From Collimonas fungivorans (GTDB lineage Bacteria > Pseudomonadota > Gammaproteobacteria > Burkholderiales > Burkholderiaceae_D), in contig NZ_CP013232.1 in assembly GCF_001584145.1 (NCBI RefSeq), forward strand, positions 1,550,001-1,614,000: a DNA stretch of 64,000 nt. Reading direction: 5' to 3'. The translations under genes and the position numbers were made by a program. Each line of letters begins with the position of its first letter. Position 1 is the first letter of the stretch. This document shows, in pieces, positions 16,780 to 25,995 of this stretch. The notes under the pieces are model-generated. The model saw only the letters and a program-made list of their open reading frames with translations, made no database searches and had not been told where the DNA came from.

Positions 16780-18453
16780 ATGCAACAAGCAAAAGAATAC
16801 GATTACATCATCATCGGCGCCGGTTCGGCTGGCAATGTGCTGGCCACCCGCCTGACGGAAGACGCCGACACCACGGTGCTGCTGCTGGAAGCCGGCGGCC
16901 CCGACTACCGCTTCGATTTCCGCACCCAGATGCCGGCGGCGCTGGCGTTTCCGCTGCAGGGGCGGCGTTACAACTGGGCTTATGAAACCGATCCCGAACC
17001 GCACATGAACAACCGCCGCATGGAATGCGGCCGCGGCAAAGGGCTGGGCGGTTCGTCGCTGATCAACGGCATGTGCTACATCCGCGGCAATGCGCTGGAT
17101 TACGATCATTGGGCCAAACGGGAAGGGCTGGAAAACTGGTCTTACCTGGATTGCCTGCCTTACTTCAAGAAAGCCGAAACGCGCGACATCGGCGGCAACG
17201 ACTACCACGGCGGCGATGGCCCGGTCAGTGTGACCACGCCGAAGAGCGGCAACAACGTGCTCTACCATGCGATGGTGGAAGCCGGCGTGCAAGCCGGTTA
17301 TCCGCGCACCGACGACCTCAACGGCTACCAGCAGGAAGGTTTCGGTCCGATGGACCGCACCACCACGCCGCAGGGACGGCGCGCCAGCACTGCGCGCGGC
17401 TACCTGGACCAGGCGCGGGCACGGCCTAACCTGAGCATCGTCACTCACGCTTTGACGGATCGCATACTGTTTTCCGGCAAGCGCGCCGTCGGCGTCGCCT
17501 GGCTGCATAACGACCAGCCGCAGACCGCGCAAGCGCGGCGCGAAGTGCTGCTCTGCTCCGGCGCAATCGCTTCGCCGCAAATCCTGCAGCGCTCCGGCGT
17601 CGGCCCGGCTGCGCTGCTGCGCCAGCACGACATTCCGCTGGTGCTGGACTTGCCCGGCGTCGGCGCCAATCTGCAGGACCACCTGGAGATCTACCAGCAA
17701 TACGAATGCAAGCAGCCGGTATCGCTGGCGCCGGCCTTGAAACCTTGGAACCAGCCGCAAATCGGCGCCGAATGGCTGCTGATGGGAACCGGCATCGGCG
17801 CCAGCAACCAGTTCGAAGCGGGCGGTTTCATCCGCAGCGACGACAGTTTCGAGTGGCCGAACATCCAGTATCACTTCCTGCCGGTAGCGATCAACTATAA
17901 CGGCAGCAATCCGATCAAGGTACACAGCTTCCAGGCCCACATGGGTTCGATGCGTTCGCCCAGCCGCGGCCGTATCCACCTGCGCTCGAAAGATCCGCGC
18001 CAGCATCCGAGCATTCTGTTCAACTACATGTCGACCGAACAGGACTGGCAGGAATTCCGCAACGGCATCCGTATCACGCGCGAGATCATCACCCAGCAAG
18101 CCTTGTCCGCCTATGCCGGCCGCGAAATCTCCCCGGGTGTGCAAGTGCAGAGTGATGCCGAACTGGACGCCTTCGTGCGCCAGCATGCGGAAACCGCCTT
18201 CCACCCATCCTGTTCCAACGCCATGGGCTACGACGAGATGGCGGTAGTGGATAACCAGGGACGGGTGCACGGCCTGGATGGTCTGCGGGTAGTGGACGCC
18301 TCCATCATGCCGCTGATCACCACCGGCAACCTGAACGCGCCGACCATCATGATTGCGGAAAAAATCGCCGACTGCATCCGTGGCCGGCAACCGCTGCCGC
18401 GGCTGGAAGTGCCTTACTACGTCGCTGGCGACAGGCCTGCGCGGCAGGGCTGA
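16780..18453 (+). CDS. betA: Choline dehydrogenase
   Basis: A 557-residue GMC oxidoreductase. The FAD-binding start is [19 protein letters not shown] with LLLEAGGPD. The first GMC signature is [20 protein letters not shown] and the second is [16 protein letters not shown]. The active-site His is about residue 475 in [12 protein letters not shown], with the second conserved site in [15 protein letters not shown]. It oxidises choline to betaine aldehyde at the membrane, feeding BetB. The ATG at 16780 follows AAGGAG. It is the last gene of the operon; a GC-rich hairpin (18469-18491) follows the stop. Confidence 0.96.
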   Translation: MQQAKEYDYIIIGAGSAGNVLATRLTEDADTTVLLLEAGGPDYRFDFRTQMPAALAFPLQGRRYNWAYETDPEPHMNNRRMECGRGKGLGGSSLINGMCYIRGNALDYDHWAKREGLENWSYLDCLPYFKKAETRDIGGNDYHGGDGPVSVTTPKSGNNVLYHAMVEAGVQAGYPRTDDLNGYQQEGFGPMDRTTTPQGRRASTARGYLDQARARPNLSIVTHALTDRILFSGKRAVGVAWLHNDQPQTAQARREVLLCSGAIASPQILQRSGVGPAALLRQHDIPLVLDLPGVGANLQDHLEIYQQYECKQPVSLAPALKPWNQPQIGAEWLLMGTGIGASNQFEAGGFIRSDDSFEWPNIQYHFLPVAINYNGSNPIKVHSFQAHMGSMRSPSRGRIHLRSKDPRQHPSILFNYMSTEQDWQEFRNGIRITREIITQQALSAYAGREISPGVQVQSDAELDAFVRQHAETAFHPSCSNAMGYDEMAVVDNQGRVHGLDGLRVVDASIMPLITTGNLNAPTIMIAEKIADCIRGRQPLPRLEVPYYVAGDRPARQG

Positions 18454-18468
18454 CCCGAGTTTCGATTG

Positions 18469-18491
18469 CGGCGGCCCAGCAGATGCCGCCG
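18469..18491 (+). terminator. Possible weak terminator of betIBA
   Basis: CGGCGGC (18469-18475) and GCCGCCG (18485-18491) around a 9-nt loop, 16 bp after the betA stop. There is no T run behind it, so if it terminates it would need Rho or act as a 3' mRNA stabiliser. Confidence 0.35.
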
Positions 18492-18713
18492 TCACTTGCC
18501 ATTGATTCCTACAGACCAGGTTAGCCGTCGTGCCGACCTGGATCTTATCGTTGCGTTGCGCCAGTTGTTATAGGTGCTTTGCACATGCCTGCTTCCTACA
18601 TTCCTTAGATCTGCTACTCAATAGCCGCGTTACAGTTGGCCTTCCCACATCGATGGGCAGCCGCGATCTCTGCGATATCGGTGGTGCCTATCCATTTTCC
18701 AGGAGGGCAGACC

Positions 18714-20336
18714 ATGTTTGTTTCATTTTTTCCCACCAGCATTCGTGAAGTTGTGCCAAGACACGCCGGGTCATGGCTGGTCAAGTTGATGCTGTTGATG
18801 ACCCTGATGATTACCGTGTCCGGCTCGACAGCGGCTGCGGCGCCGGCATCTCTGGACAAAACCCGGCAAGCTCAGCTTGAAGCCCAGCTGACGGGCGAGC
18901 TGCAACGCGTTGTCAATGCGCAGCGGCGCATCGAGGGGCAAGGGCGGGATGTTGCCGTCAGCGCCAGATTCGTCCGTGATAACAGGCAACAACTCGGACT
19001 GGTAATTGATTTGAGCGAGACGTATGTGCCGCGTGTATTTGGTGCTGAGATGGAAGATCTGGAACATGAACTAAGCACGGTATGTCATCAACTGCTACGA
19101 GATATAGTCGTTGTTAGAAACGTGGAATTTCGTTATGGGGGCAAAGATGTCTACCACTATTTTCCTGAGCAACTTGAGGAAGATAAGCAGGCTAGAACTG
19201 TCAGTGCGGCTTCCGCCTGGCCAATGGCTGCAGCTACCGTGGTGACGGCATCTGGTCATGGTATCTATTATCACTACGGATTCAAAGACTGGCGAGCTCA
19301 GCGTGATCCGAGTAATGGCATTGTCGAAGACTTCCTCACCCCAAATTATGCAACGGAGCTGTCGCTTTGGCTGAGCAGGCGTAGCGAAGCTGCGAGCCAC
19401 TTCCCGCGTTCAACGTCTTCTGATGAGCATGAACCTAGCAGCCAACCATGGAGTAATGTTGGAGCGCGCTATCATTTACGAGCAATGTATCCGGATAGGC
19501 CAGAGATTTGGCATTCGTTGCCGAATGCTTCTGATAATTTGCGAGAGCGGAATGAAGATATCCGCAGCAGACCGTTATTTGCCAATGTCATTGGGGCAAA
19601 TGCTCTCTTCCACATGCATACCAATGCCGCTAATGATGCGGCTGCTTCCGGAGCATCTGCGTTTTTCCAGACAGGACGTGTGAAGGATCAGCAACTGGCT
19701 GACAATATTCTTTGTTACATGAAGGAGCTGATTCAAGCGAAGGATTCGTATAAAAATTATAAAGTATCGAGTAAGGCGAGTGGAGGAAATTATGCGGAGA
19801 ATCGATTGGCAACCATGCCCTCGGTCATCATTGAAGCGGGCTTCCATACCAATCCCAGCGATGCTGCAGCACTCAAGGACCCGGTATTTCGGACGGCGGC
19901 GATGAAAGGTGTAGAAAAAGGTTACCGGCTCACTGCTGAAGACAAGGGCTGTGAACCATTCAAGATTGACCGCATTCCGGATGCGAGCGGCATGCAGAAC
20001 ACCTACATTCCGGTCGAGGTGCATTACCAAGGGTATCCGCAGTTTGCGGTGACAGCGAAAGTGGAAGTCGTGAGCTGCCCGAGCGGCTGGATTTGCAGCG
20101 GCGGCGAACTGGAGTATCTGGACCAGGAGGATACGCCGCTGGTCTATGAAGTCATGTGTAACGGCATATCGTGGTCACCGGCGACTTTCCGCTTCAAGAC
20201 CAGTCTGAGTGACCTGGATGGCGTCAGCCCCGCCGCGGTTGAACATAATATGACTTGCCTGCCGCCAGGGATTCGGAGCAACAGCGGGACAGACGAGAGG
20301 CCAAGCATCAGCGTCCGCCCGCAAAAGACACTTTAA
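18714..20336 (+). CDS. N-acetylmuramoyl-L-alanine amidase (Amidase_3) with unusual flanking domains
   Basis: A 540-residue exported protein. The ATG at 18714 has AGGAGG seven bases upstream; a longer reading from 18636 lacks this. A signal/anchor helix lies at about residues 22-42. Residues 45-165 form an N-terminal domain I cannot name. The Amidase_3 core spans about 175-405: His182 in TASGHG, an acidic ligand near 213-215, His302 in FHMHTNAA and the catalytic Glu374 in VIIEAGFHTNPSD. The family cleaves the amide between muramic acid and the stem peptide. A C-terminal ~135-residue domain with several Cys (VEVVSCPSGWICSGG) is also unassigned. No AMIN or LysM repeat is seen. Base composition is more A/T-rich than both neighbours. 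Confidence 0.8.
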   Translation: MFVSFFPTSIREVVPRHAGSWLVKLMLLMTLMITVSGSTAAAAPASLDKTRQAQLEAQLTGELQRVVNAQRRIEGQGRDVAVSARFVRDNRQQLGLVIDLSETYVPRVFGAEMEDLEHELSTVCHQLLRDIVVVRNVEFRYGGKDVYHYFPEQLEEDKQARTVSAASAWPMAAATVVTASGHGIYYHYGFKDWRAQRDPSNGIVEDFLTPNYATELSLWLSRRSEAASHFPRSTSSDEHEPSSQPWSNVGARYHLRAMYPDRPEIWHSLPNASDNLRERNEDIRSRPLFANVIGANALFHMHTNAANDAAASGASAFFQTGRVKDQQLADNILCYMKELIQAKDSYKNYKVSSKASGGNYAENRLATMPSVIIEAGFHTNPSDAAALKDPVFRTAAMKGVEKGYRLTAEDKGCEPFKIDRIPDASGMQNTYIPVEVHYQGYPQFAVTAKVEVVSCPSGWICSGGELEYLDQEDTPLVYEVMCNGISWSPATFRFKTSLSDLDGVSPAAVEHNMTCLPPGIRSNSGTDERPSISVRPQKTL

Positions 20337-20345
20337 AAAGACCCT

Positions 20346-20855
20346 TTAATAAGCGCCCATGAAGTCGCGCTTGCCGACTTCCACGCCGTTATGGCGCAGG
20401 ATGTCATAAGCGGTGGTCACGTGGAAGAAAAACTGCGGCAGGCCGTAACCCAGCAGGTAAGTCTGGCCGGTCAGCTTCTTTTCTTTCGGCGTGCCGGGAC
20501 GCAAGACGATTTCCAGCGTTTCGCTGCCGTCGATTTGCGCCGCGGTCAGGCCGTCGATGAATGCCAGCGTCTTCTGAACGCGCGCATGCAGATCGGCGAA
20601 TGTCAGTTCGCTGTCTTCATAAGAAGGTACTTCGGCGCCGGCCAGGCGGGCCGGCACGCTCTTGGCGAAATCGGCGGCGATCTGAACCTGGCGCAGCAGC
20701 GGGAACATGTCGGGGAACAGGCGTGCCTGCAGGAAAGCATTGGGATCGATTTTCTTTTCGGCGGCGTGCGCTTCGGCTTTTGCCAATACGTCGTTGAGTG
20801 CGCTCAGCATCTGCTTGAAGACGGGAATCGAGGCGCTGTACATGGAGATTGTCAT
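20346..20855 (-). CDS. DUF1993 family protein
   Basis: A 169-residue soluble protein starting MTISMYSASIPVFKQMLSAL. The pattern LNDVLAKAEAHAAEKKIDP, ARLFPDMFPLLRQVQIAAD and LPQFFFHVTTAYDILRHNGV matches the DUF1993 family, whose fold is related to DinB-like four-helix bundles. Function is unknown. The conserved His in FFFHVTTAY and its equivalents elsewhere could bind metal, but this is not shown by the sequence. It ends ten bases from the amidase gene on the opposite strand (tail to tail), so the two are not co-transcribed. Confidence 0.85.
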   Translation of the reverse strand: MTISMYSASIPVFKQMLSALNDVLAKAEAHAAEKKIDPNAFLQARLFPDMFPLLRQVQIAADFAKSVPARLAGAEVPSYEDSELTFADLHARVQKTLAFIDGLTAAQIDGSETLEIVLRPGTPKEKKLTGQTYLLGYGLPQFFFHVTTAYDILRHNGVEVGKRDFMGAY

Positions 20856-20948
20856 GGGTGTTCCTTGGTTGGTGATGGCTTGGTGTCCGGGAAGGGTGGC
20901 GTGATTATAGTGCTTGCATGCGGAGTCCGCTGCAACTGTCCCATATCC

Positions 20949-21440
20949 TTAAAGTCCCAGCAGTCTTTTCTTGGTGCTGATCCATTCCGAACGCGAAATC
21001 AATCCCTGCTTGTACTGCTCCGCCAGCCTGTCCAGTTGCTCAAAATCCACGGGCGCACGGGTGACCGCCTGGGAGGCCGCGATTTTTTTCTCGATCGCGG
21101 TTTTCAGGTTGGCGAATTTAGTGAATTGCCTGTGGTTGAACAGCACCGTATTTTCGTCGCTGGCCGCGCGGATCAGGGTGTCGTCGCTTTGTTTGCCATG
21201 GCTCAGGTAAAAACGGATATAGCCATTGGTCAACAGGCCAGGCAACTGGATGCGGACCGAGCTCAGGGCCGCGACCGGGATGTCTTTTTCACTATTGCGG
21301 GACTGCGTCAGGCGCGCCATGGCGCCGGCGCGTTTTATCTGGACGCGGTCGCTGAGCAAGGTTACCTGGCCGTTGATGCCGCGCACCTGCATCTCTACCT
21401 GTATGACTGCCTGGTTCACGTCTGCTGCTTTCTGGTTCAC
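20949..21440 (-). CDS. SHOCT domain protein with DUF4429-like N-terminus
   Basis: Up to 163 residues. The C-terminal 30 residues (QLDRLAEQYKQGLISRSEWI followed by STKKRLLGL) form a typical SHOCT domain, a short oligomerisation motif. The N-terminal part (VRGINGQVTLLSDRVQIKRA, then VALSSVRIQLPGLLTNGYIRF) resembles DUF4429/PH-like domains often fused to SHOCT. No membrane segment is seen. The start is uncertain: the first codon is a GTG without a clear ribosome site, and an internal ATG at 21390-21392 with GTAGAG upstream would give a protein 16 residues shorter but still with both domains. Confidence 0.72.
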   Translation of the reverse strand: MNQKAADVNQAVIQVEMQVRGINGQVTLLSDRVQIKRAGAMARLTQSRNSEKDIPVAALSSVRIQLPGLLTNGYIRFYLSHGKQSDDTLIRAASDENTVLFNHRQFTKFANLKTAIEKKIAASQAVTRAPVDFEQLDRLAEQYKQGLISRSEWISTKKRLLGL

Positions 21441-21587
21441 GATTGTTTCAAGTTCGTCTCAAACGATGATTATTGTTGTCTATGCATCACATAATGTAAC
21501 ACCGCGGCCAGAATGGATAAAGACGCCGGACCGGATTTACGGTGCGACGTCTTTGTCTTCAGCTGCCAGGCCTGTTACCCGAATCTG

Positions 21588-23363
21588 TTACTTGATCCAG
21601 CTGTCCTTCAAGGTAACAGTCCGGTTGAATACCAGCTTGCCCGGCTGCGAATCAACCCGGTCGGCGATGAAGTAGCCGTGCCGTTCGAACTGGTAGCGCT
21701 GCTCCGGCTGGGCATCTTTCAGGCCGGGCTCGAGGTAGGCGGTGATCACTTTCTTGGCGTCCGGGTTCAATGCCGCCTTGAAGTCCTTGCCGCCGGCGTC
21801 CGGATGCGGATCAGTGAACAGGCGGTCGTACAGGCGTACTTCGGCCTCGATCGCATGCGCCACGCTGATCCAGTGAATGTTACCTTTAACCTTGTAGTTG
21901 GCGCTGCCTTCGGTGCCGCTCTTGCTGTCCGGGAAATAGGTGCAATGGACCGCAGTCACCTTGCCATCCGCATCTTTATCAAAGCCGGTGCATTCGACTA
22001 CATAACCATGGCGCAGGCGCACCCGGCTGCCCGGCTTGTCGGCAATCGGCGGGAACAGGCGGAAATAGCCTTTGACCGGCGTTTCCATGAAATCTTCCTG
22101 TTCTATCCACAGCGTCTTGCTGATCGGGAAGTGGCGCAACGCCGTGGCGTGTTCCGGATGCGCAGGCGGATAGACCGGCGCATGGCAGGCCACGGTTTCG
22201 CCTTCGGGAAAATTGTCAATGATCAGCTTCAGTGGCTGCAGCACGGCGCTGGCGCGTGGCGCCTTGGGATCGAGATCTTCGCGCAGGGCGCCTTCCAGCG
22301 AACTCATGTCGATCCAGCCGTCGGACTTGGTGACGCCGGTGCGGTCGCAGAACAATTGCAGCGATTCCGGTGTAAAGCCGCGGCGCCGGATGCCGACCAG
22401 GGTGGGCATGCGCGGATCGTCCCAGCCGTCGACGATGCCTTCGTCCACCAGCTGGCGCAGCTTGCGTTTGCTGGTGATCACGTAGGTCACGTTGAGGCGC
22501 GAGAATTCAAACTGGTGCGGCACCGGTTTTTGCAGGAAACCGGCGCTGCTCAGGTGCTCCAGCAGCCAGTCGTAGAACGGGCGGTGGTCCTGGAATTCCA
22601 GGGTGCAGATCGAATGCGAAATGTTTTCCAGCGCATCGGAAATCGGATGCGTGTAGTCGTACATCGGATAGATGCACCATTTGTCCCCGGTACGATGGTG
22701 ATGGGCATGGCGGATCCGGTAGATGGCGGGGTCGCGCAGGTTCATGTTGGGCGACGCCATGTCAATCTTGGCGCGCACGATATGTTCGCCATCCTTGAAT
22801 TCGCCGGCTTTCATGCGGCGGAACAGGTCCAGCGATTCCTCGGCCGAGCGGTTGCGGAACGGCGAATCCTTGCCTGCTTCGCCGAAATTGCCGCGGTTGG
22901 CGGTCATCTGTTCGGCGCTTTGACTGTCGACGTAAGCCAGGCCGGCGGTAATCAGGTATTCCGCCATTTCATACAGCTTGTCAAAATAGTTGCTGGCGAA
23001 GTACAGGTGTTCGCCGGTGTTGTCTGTCCAGTCGAAACCCAGCCAGCGCACGCTGTCGATAATGGTGTCGACGTATTCCTGTTCTTCTTTTTCAGGATTG
23101 GTGTCGTCGAAACGCAGGTGGCAGCGGCCGGCATAGTCGCGCGCCAGACCGAAGTTGACACAGATCGACTTGGCGTGGCCGATATGCAGATAGCCGTTGG
23201 GCTCCGGCGGAAAACGGGTGACCACTTGCGGCAACGGCTGACCTTGGCTGTCCTTGCGTTCGGCGTAGGCGCCGGCGGTCAGGTCGGTTTCGATGATGCC
23301 GCGCAAGAAATTGGACGAGGCTGGTGCAGGTGGGGTGTGGCCGTTGGTGTGATCGTTGCTCAT
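21588..23363 (-). CDS. glnS: Glutaminyl-tRNA synthetase
   Basis: A 591-residue class I synthetase. HIGH is at residues 60-63 in PPEPNGYLHIGHAKS, and the KMSKS-equivalent is VITSKRKLRQLVD. GWDDPRMPTLVGIRRRGFTP is also characteristic of GlnRS. The C-terminal beta-barrel anticodon-binding domains are complete (ending TVTLKDSWIK). It charges tRNA-Gln with glutamine in the cytoplasm. The protein is about 37 residues longer than E. coli GlnS, mainly at the Pro/Ala-containing N-terminus. A very long open frame on the opposite strand is only a shadow of this gene. Confidence 0.96.
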   Translation of the reverse strand: MSNDHTNGHTPPAPASSNFLRGIIETDLTAGAYAERKDSQGQPLPQVVTRFPPEPNGYLHIGHAKSICVNFGLARDYAGRCHLRFDDTNPEKEEQEYVDTIIDSVRWLGFDWTDNTGEHLYFASNYFDKLYEMAEYLITAGLAYVDSQSAEQMTANRGNFGEAGKDSPFRNRSAEESLDLFRRMKAGEFKDGEHIVRAKIDMASPNMNLRDPAIYRIRHAHHHRTGDKWCIYPMYDYTHPISDALENISHSICTLEFQDHRPFYDWLLEHLSSAGFLQKPVPHQFEFSRLNVTYVITSKRKLRQLVDEGIVDGWDDPRMPTLVGIRRRGFTPESLQLFCDRTGVTKSDGWIDMSSLEGALREDLDPKAPRASAVLQPLKLIIDNFPEGETVACHAPVYPPAHPEHATALRHFPISKTLWIEQEDFMETPVKGYFRLFPPIADKPGSRVRLRHGYVVECTGFDKDADGKVTAVHCTYFPDSKSGTEGSANYKVKGNIHWISVAHAIEAEVRLYDRLFTDPHPDAGGKDFKAALNPDAKKVITAYLEPGLKDAQPEQRYQFERHGYFIADRVDSQPGKLVFNRTVTLKDSWIK

Positions 23364-23558
23364 GGAGGATCTATATGTACGCTTTGCGCTTTGCTGAATA
23401 AGGATGTGTGACTCATTTTACCGTAGCGTGGCGCTTTGCAGGAGCGGCCGGAGGGATTTTGTTGCACTGCGGTCCGGCGGCTGGCAAAGGCAGGCGGGCA
23501 AGAGACATTTGTTGTCATAAATGCTATCGCAAACTGCCTCCCGGATGACCGTTGTCAG

Positions 23559-24353
23559 TTACATCTGCCTGAACAGATGGGCGAATACGCGGCTGACCGC
23601 CAGGCTTTCGCTGCGGCCGCGCAGCTTCAGCGACAACTTTCCGCTTTCGTCGCGGGTCGCCAGCTGGATGAACTGGTGATTGACGATGGTGCCGCGATGC
23701 ACCTGCCAGAACTGCCGGCTGTCGAGCTGCGGCAGCAATTCCTTGAGGCTGGTGCGTATCAGCGATTCGTGCTCGGCAGTGACTACATTGATGTATTTGT
23801 CGGTGGCTTCGAAATAGATGACCTCGCCGATCGGGATCATGCGGATCTGGTTGCCGACCGCGGCCCGGATCATGGTCAGCGGCTCTGCGCTGGCCTTGGG
23901 CTGCATATTGCGCAATTGGCCGATCAGGTTGTCCAGCGCTGCATTGCCGTCGCCGTTCTGCTGCAGGCGTTGCTGCAGGCGGGCGATGGTCTTGCCCAGG
24001 CGAGCGTCGCTGATCGGTTTCAGCACGTAATCGGCGGCGGCCTGCTCGAAGGCGCTGACTGCATATTCGTCATAGGCGGTGACAAACACGATCAGCGGAA
24101 AGGCTTCGTTCTCCGGCCATTCCTCGGCCAGTTCCTGGGCTGCTTCGAGCCCGGTCTTGCCGGGCATCTTGATGTCCAGGAACAGGATGTCGGGACGCTG
24201 CCTGAGGGTTTGCTCGACTACCGCCTGGCCGTTGTCGACGCTGGCGATGATCTGCAGCTCCGGCCACAGGCGCTGCAGGGCTTGCTGCAGTGCAGCCGCC
24301 AGGATCGGTTCGTCTTCGGCTATCAGGGCACGCAAATTGGATGAGTTGGTCAT
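23559..24353 (-). CDS. LytTR-family response regulator
   Basis: A 264-residue two-domain regulator. The receiver domain (about 7-125) has acidic-pocket residues in LIAEDEP, the phospho-acceptor Asp60 in ILFLDIKMPG and the conserved Lys in DYVLKPI. A LytTR DNA-binding domain (about 155-262) follows, with IYFEATDKYINVVTAEHESL and FWQVHRGTIVNHQFI. LytTR regulators bind direct repeats upstream of targets such as envelope, virulence or competence genes. The start overlaps the stop of the kinase gene by four bases, so they are coupled as a two-component system. The target is unknown. Confidence 0.92.
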   Translation of the reverse strand: MTNSSNLRALIAEDEPILAAALQQALQRLWPELQIIASVDNGQAVVEQTLRQRPDILFLDIKMPGKTGLEAAQELAEEWPENEAFPLIVFVTAYDEYAVSAFEQAAADYVLKPISDARLGKTIARLQQRLQQNGDGNAALDNLIGQLRNMQPKASAEPLTMIRAAVGNQIRMIPIGEVIYFEATDKYINVVTAEHESLIRTSLKELLPQLDSRQFWQVHRGTIVNHQFIQLATRDESGKLSLKLRGRSESLAVSRVFAHLFRQM

Positions 24354-25453
24354 GGCGGGATGGGTAACTGGAGTTGAGCGACAACGCCGTGCGGCAGCTT
24401 GGGTTTCAGGGTCAGGCTGGCCTGGGCCCCGTACAGCGCCTGCAGGCGTTCATGGATATTGCTGAGGCCGATGTGGCTGGCATGGCTGGCCGGCGGCGGC
24501 TGCTGCAGCGACGACCAGGCCGTCAGCCCCAGGCCGGTGTCGCTGACGTCGAGCAGCAGCAGCTGGCCTTGGCGGCTGGCGACAACTTCGATCCGGCCGC
24601 CTTCGATCTTGGGTTCCAGTCCATGCTTGATGGCGTTCTCCACCAGCGGCTGCAGCAGCATCGGCGCTATCACGGTGCCGCGCAGGGCCGCCGGCAGCCG
24701 CAGGTCAAAGCTGAGGCGGTTGCCCATGCGCAGCGACATCAGTTCCAGGTAGGCTTCCATCAGGGCGAATTCCTGCGCCAGCGTGGTCTGTTCGATGCGC
24801 GACGAGGATAGCGAAGCGCGCAGGAAATGGATCAATTGATCCAGCATCTGCTGCGCCCGCGGCGGATCCAGCGCGATCAGGCTTTGCAGGGTAGCCAGCG
24901 TATTGAACAGCATATGCGGCTCGATCTGCGCCTGCAGCATCTGCAGTTGTGCCTGCAGTGCCTGTTTCTCGATGCCGACCGAGCGCGCTTTTTCGGTAGC
25001 TGCCTGGTTGCGCAGTTCAGCCAGCGTGCTGAGATTCCAGAAAAACAGCGTGGCGCCGATGCAGACCGACACTGTCAGGATCACCAGGCCGAGGCCGCCA
25101 AGGTTCATGTACATGGAAAAATTATCCACGGCCAGGCCGAGCATCCAGCTGGCCAGCTGGATGCCGAGGAACAGGGCGAGGCCGGAAGCAACCATTGTGA
25201 ATGCGAGGAAATGCACTTTGTGCAGCGTTGCTTTGCGCTGGAACAGATAGCGGCCGGTCTGGATGAACAGCAGCGCCAGCATGCCGATGCATAGCGAAAA
25301 CACCAGGTTGGTCCAGAAGAGATCGTTGATGCGCATTACATAGGTGACTATCACGGCGCAGATGACGTCGATGCCGATGTTGACGAGCAGGCTGCGCAGC
25401 AGGCGCCGGGCGAGCGGCTGGTCGTTTTGCGGCAATGAGGTGGTCGGCTTCAT
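24350..25453 (-). CDS. Sensor histidine kinase, LytS/AlgZ-like (His_kinase family)
   Basis: A 367-residue membrane kinase. Four hydrophobic segments lie in about residues 18-138 and there is no evident periplasmic sensor domain. A coiled segment (145-172) leads to the His_kinase motif QIEPHMLFNTLATLQSL with phospho-His180. The C-terminal ATPase domain has LVENAIKHGLEP (N box) and DVSDTGLGL (G box). This kinase subfamily is normally paired with LytTR regulators, as here. It is coupled at both ends: a four-base overlap with the downstream regulator and a four-base overlap with the upstream 2TM gene. Confidence 0.92.
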   Translation of the reverse strand: MKPTTSLPQNDQPLARRLLRSLLVNIGIDVICAVIVTYVMRINDLFWTNLVFSLCIGMLALLFIQTGRYLFQRKATLHKVHFLAFTMVASGLALFLGIQLASWMLGLAVDNFSMYMNLGGLGLVILTVSVCIGATLFFWNLSTLAELRNQAATEKARSVGIEKQALQAQLQMLQAQIEPHMLFNTLATLQSLIALDPPRAQQMLDQLIHFLRASLSSSRIEQTTLAQEFALMEAYLELMSLRMGNRLSFDLRLPAALRGTVIAPMLLQPLVENAIKHGLEPKIEGGRIEVVASRQGQLLLLDVSDTGLGLTAWSSLQQPPPASHASHIGLSNIHERLQALYGAQASLTLKPKLPHGVVAQLQLPIPP

Positions 25454-25734
25454 GCGGGAGGATTGTGGTTATGTTTGTCTAGTTCGCGTTCTATCATGCG
25501 CCGCTTCCATTGCGCGCCCGGAGCGTGCAGGAACACCGCCAAGGCGTGTGATAGTAACCCGATTCCCCAGCCTAGGATCGGCCAGAATGCCCATGCGTGG
25601 CCAGGATTTTGCAGGTAATTCAGCAGCGCCAGCCCGCTGTTGACGATCAGGTATATCGCCAGGTGCCTGAAAAAGCCGATTTTGCGTTCAACCCGGTCTT
25701 GTGCATCCTGATAACTGAGGGTGTTGTGGTTCAT
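25450..25734 (-). CDS. 2TM domain protein
   Basis: A 94-residue protein with a short soluble start (MNHNTLSYQDAQDRVERKIG), two membrane helices (about 22-42 and 48-70, FFRHLAIYLIVNSGLALLNY and WPILGWGIGLLSHALAVF) and a basic amphipathic tail (WKRRMIERELDKH). This is the compact 2TM domain family often found attached to or next to LytS/LytTR systems. The ATG at 25732-25734 has AGGAGA upstream, which decides against a longer reading. It overlaps the kinase gene by four bases and probably helps sense or organise the kinase in the membrane (inference). Confidence 0.85.
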   Translation of the reverse strand: MNHNTLSYQDAQDRVERKIGFFRHLAIYLIVNSGLALLNYLQNPGHAWAFWPILGWGIGLLSHALAVFLHAPGAQWKRRMIERELDKHNHNPPA

Positions 25735-25995
25735 CGTTGTTCTCCTGTGTAGGTATGCATGAATTCTGAACGCCATGGCCCGCGGCCGACAGCAAAATGC
25801 GACGAAACCGGCTCAGGATGTCGCGAATGGCGTCCGCGGCGCGATGAACGAAATCCGGGGCAGGATCGCCGGGCGGGGTGTGCCAAACAAATCGAATCAT
25901 TTAAGATGGCAGTTCAGGATCGGCAATACAGCTTCCAGTACCTTTTATGGTTGCCTGATCGTTATTCCAACGTATTTGCTTGAAAGAGAAGAGTT

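Noticed and set aside
16729..18495. A 588-codon minus-strand open frame
   Set aside because: It is antisense to betA and covers its hairpins; betA itself has all GMC oxidoreductase motifs.
21513..23411. A 632-codon open frame on the plus strand
   Set aside because: It lies opposite glnS, whose motifs are unambiguous. In GC-rich DNA the antisense frame of a real gene often stays open.
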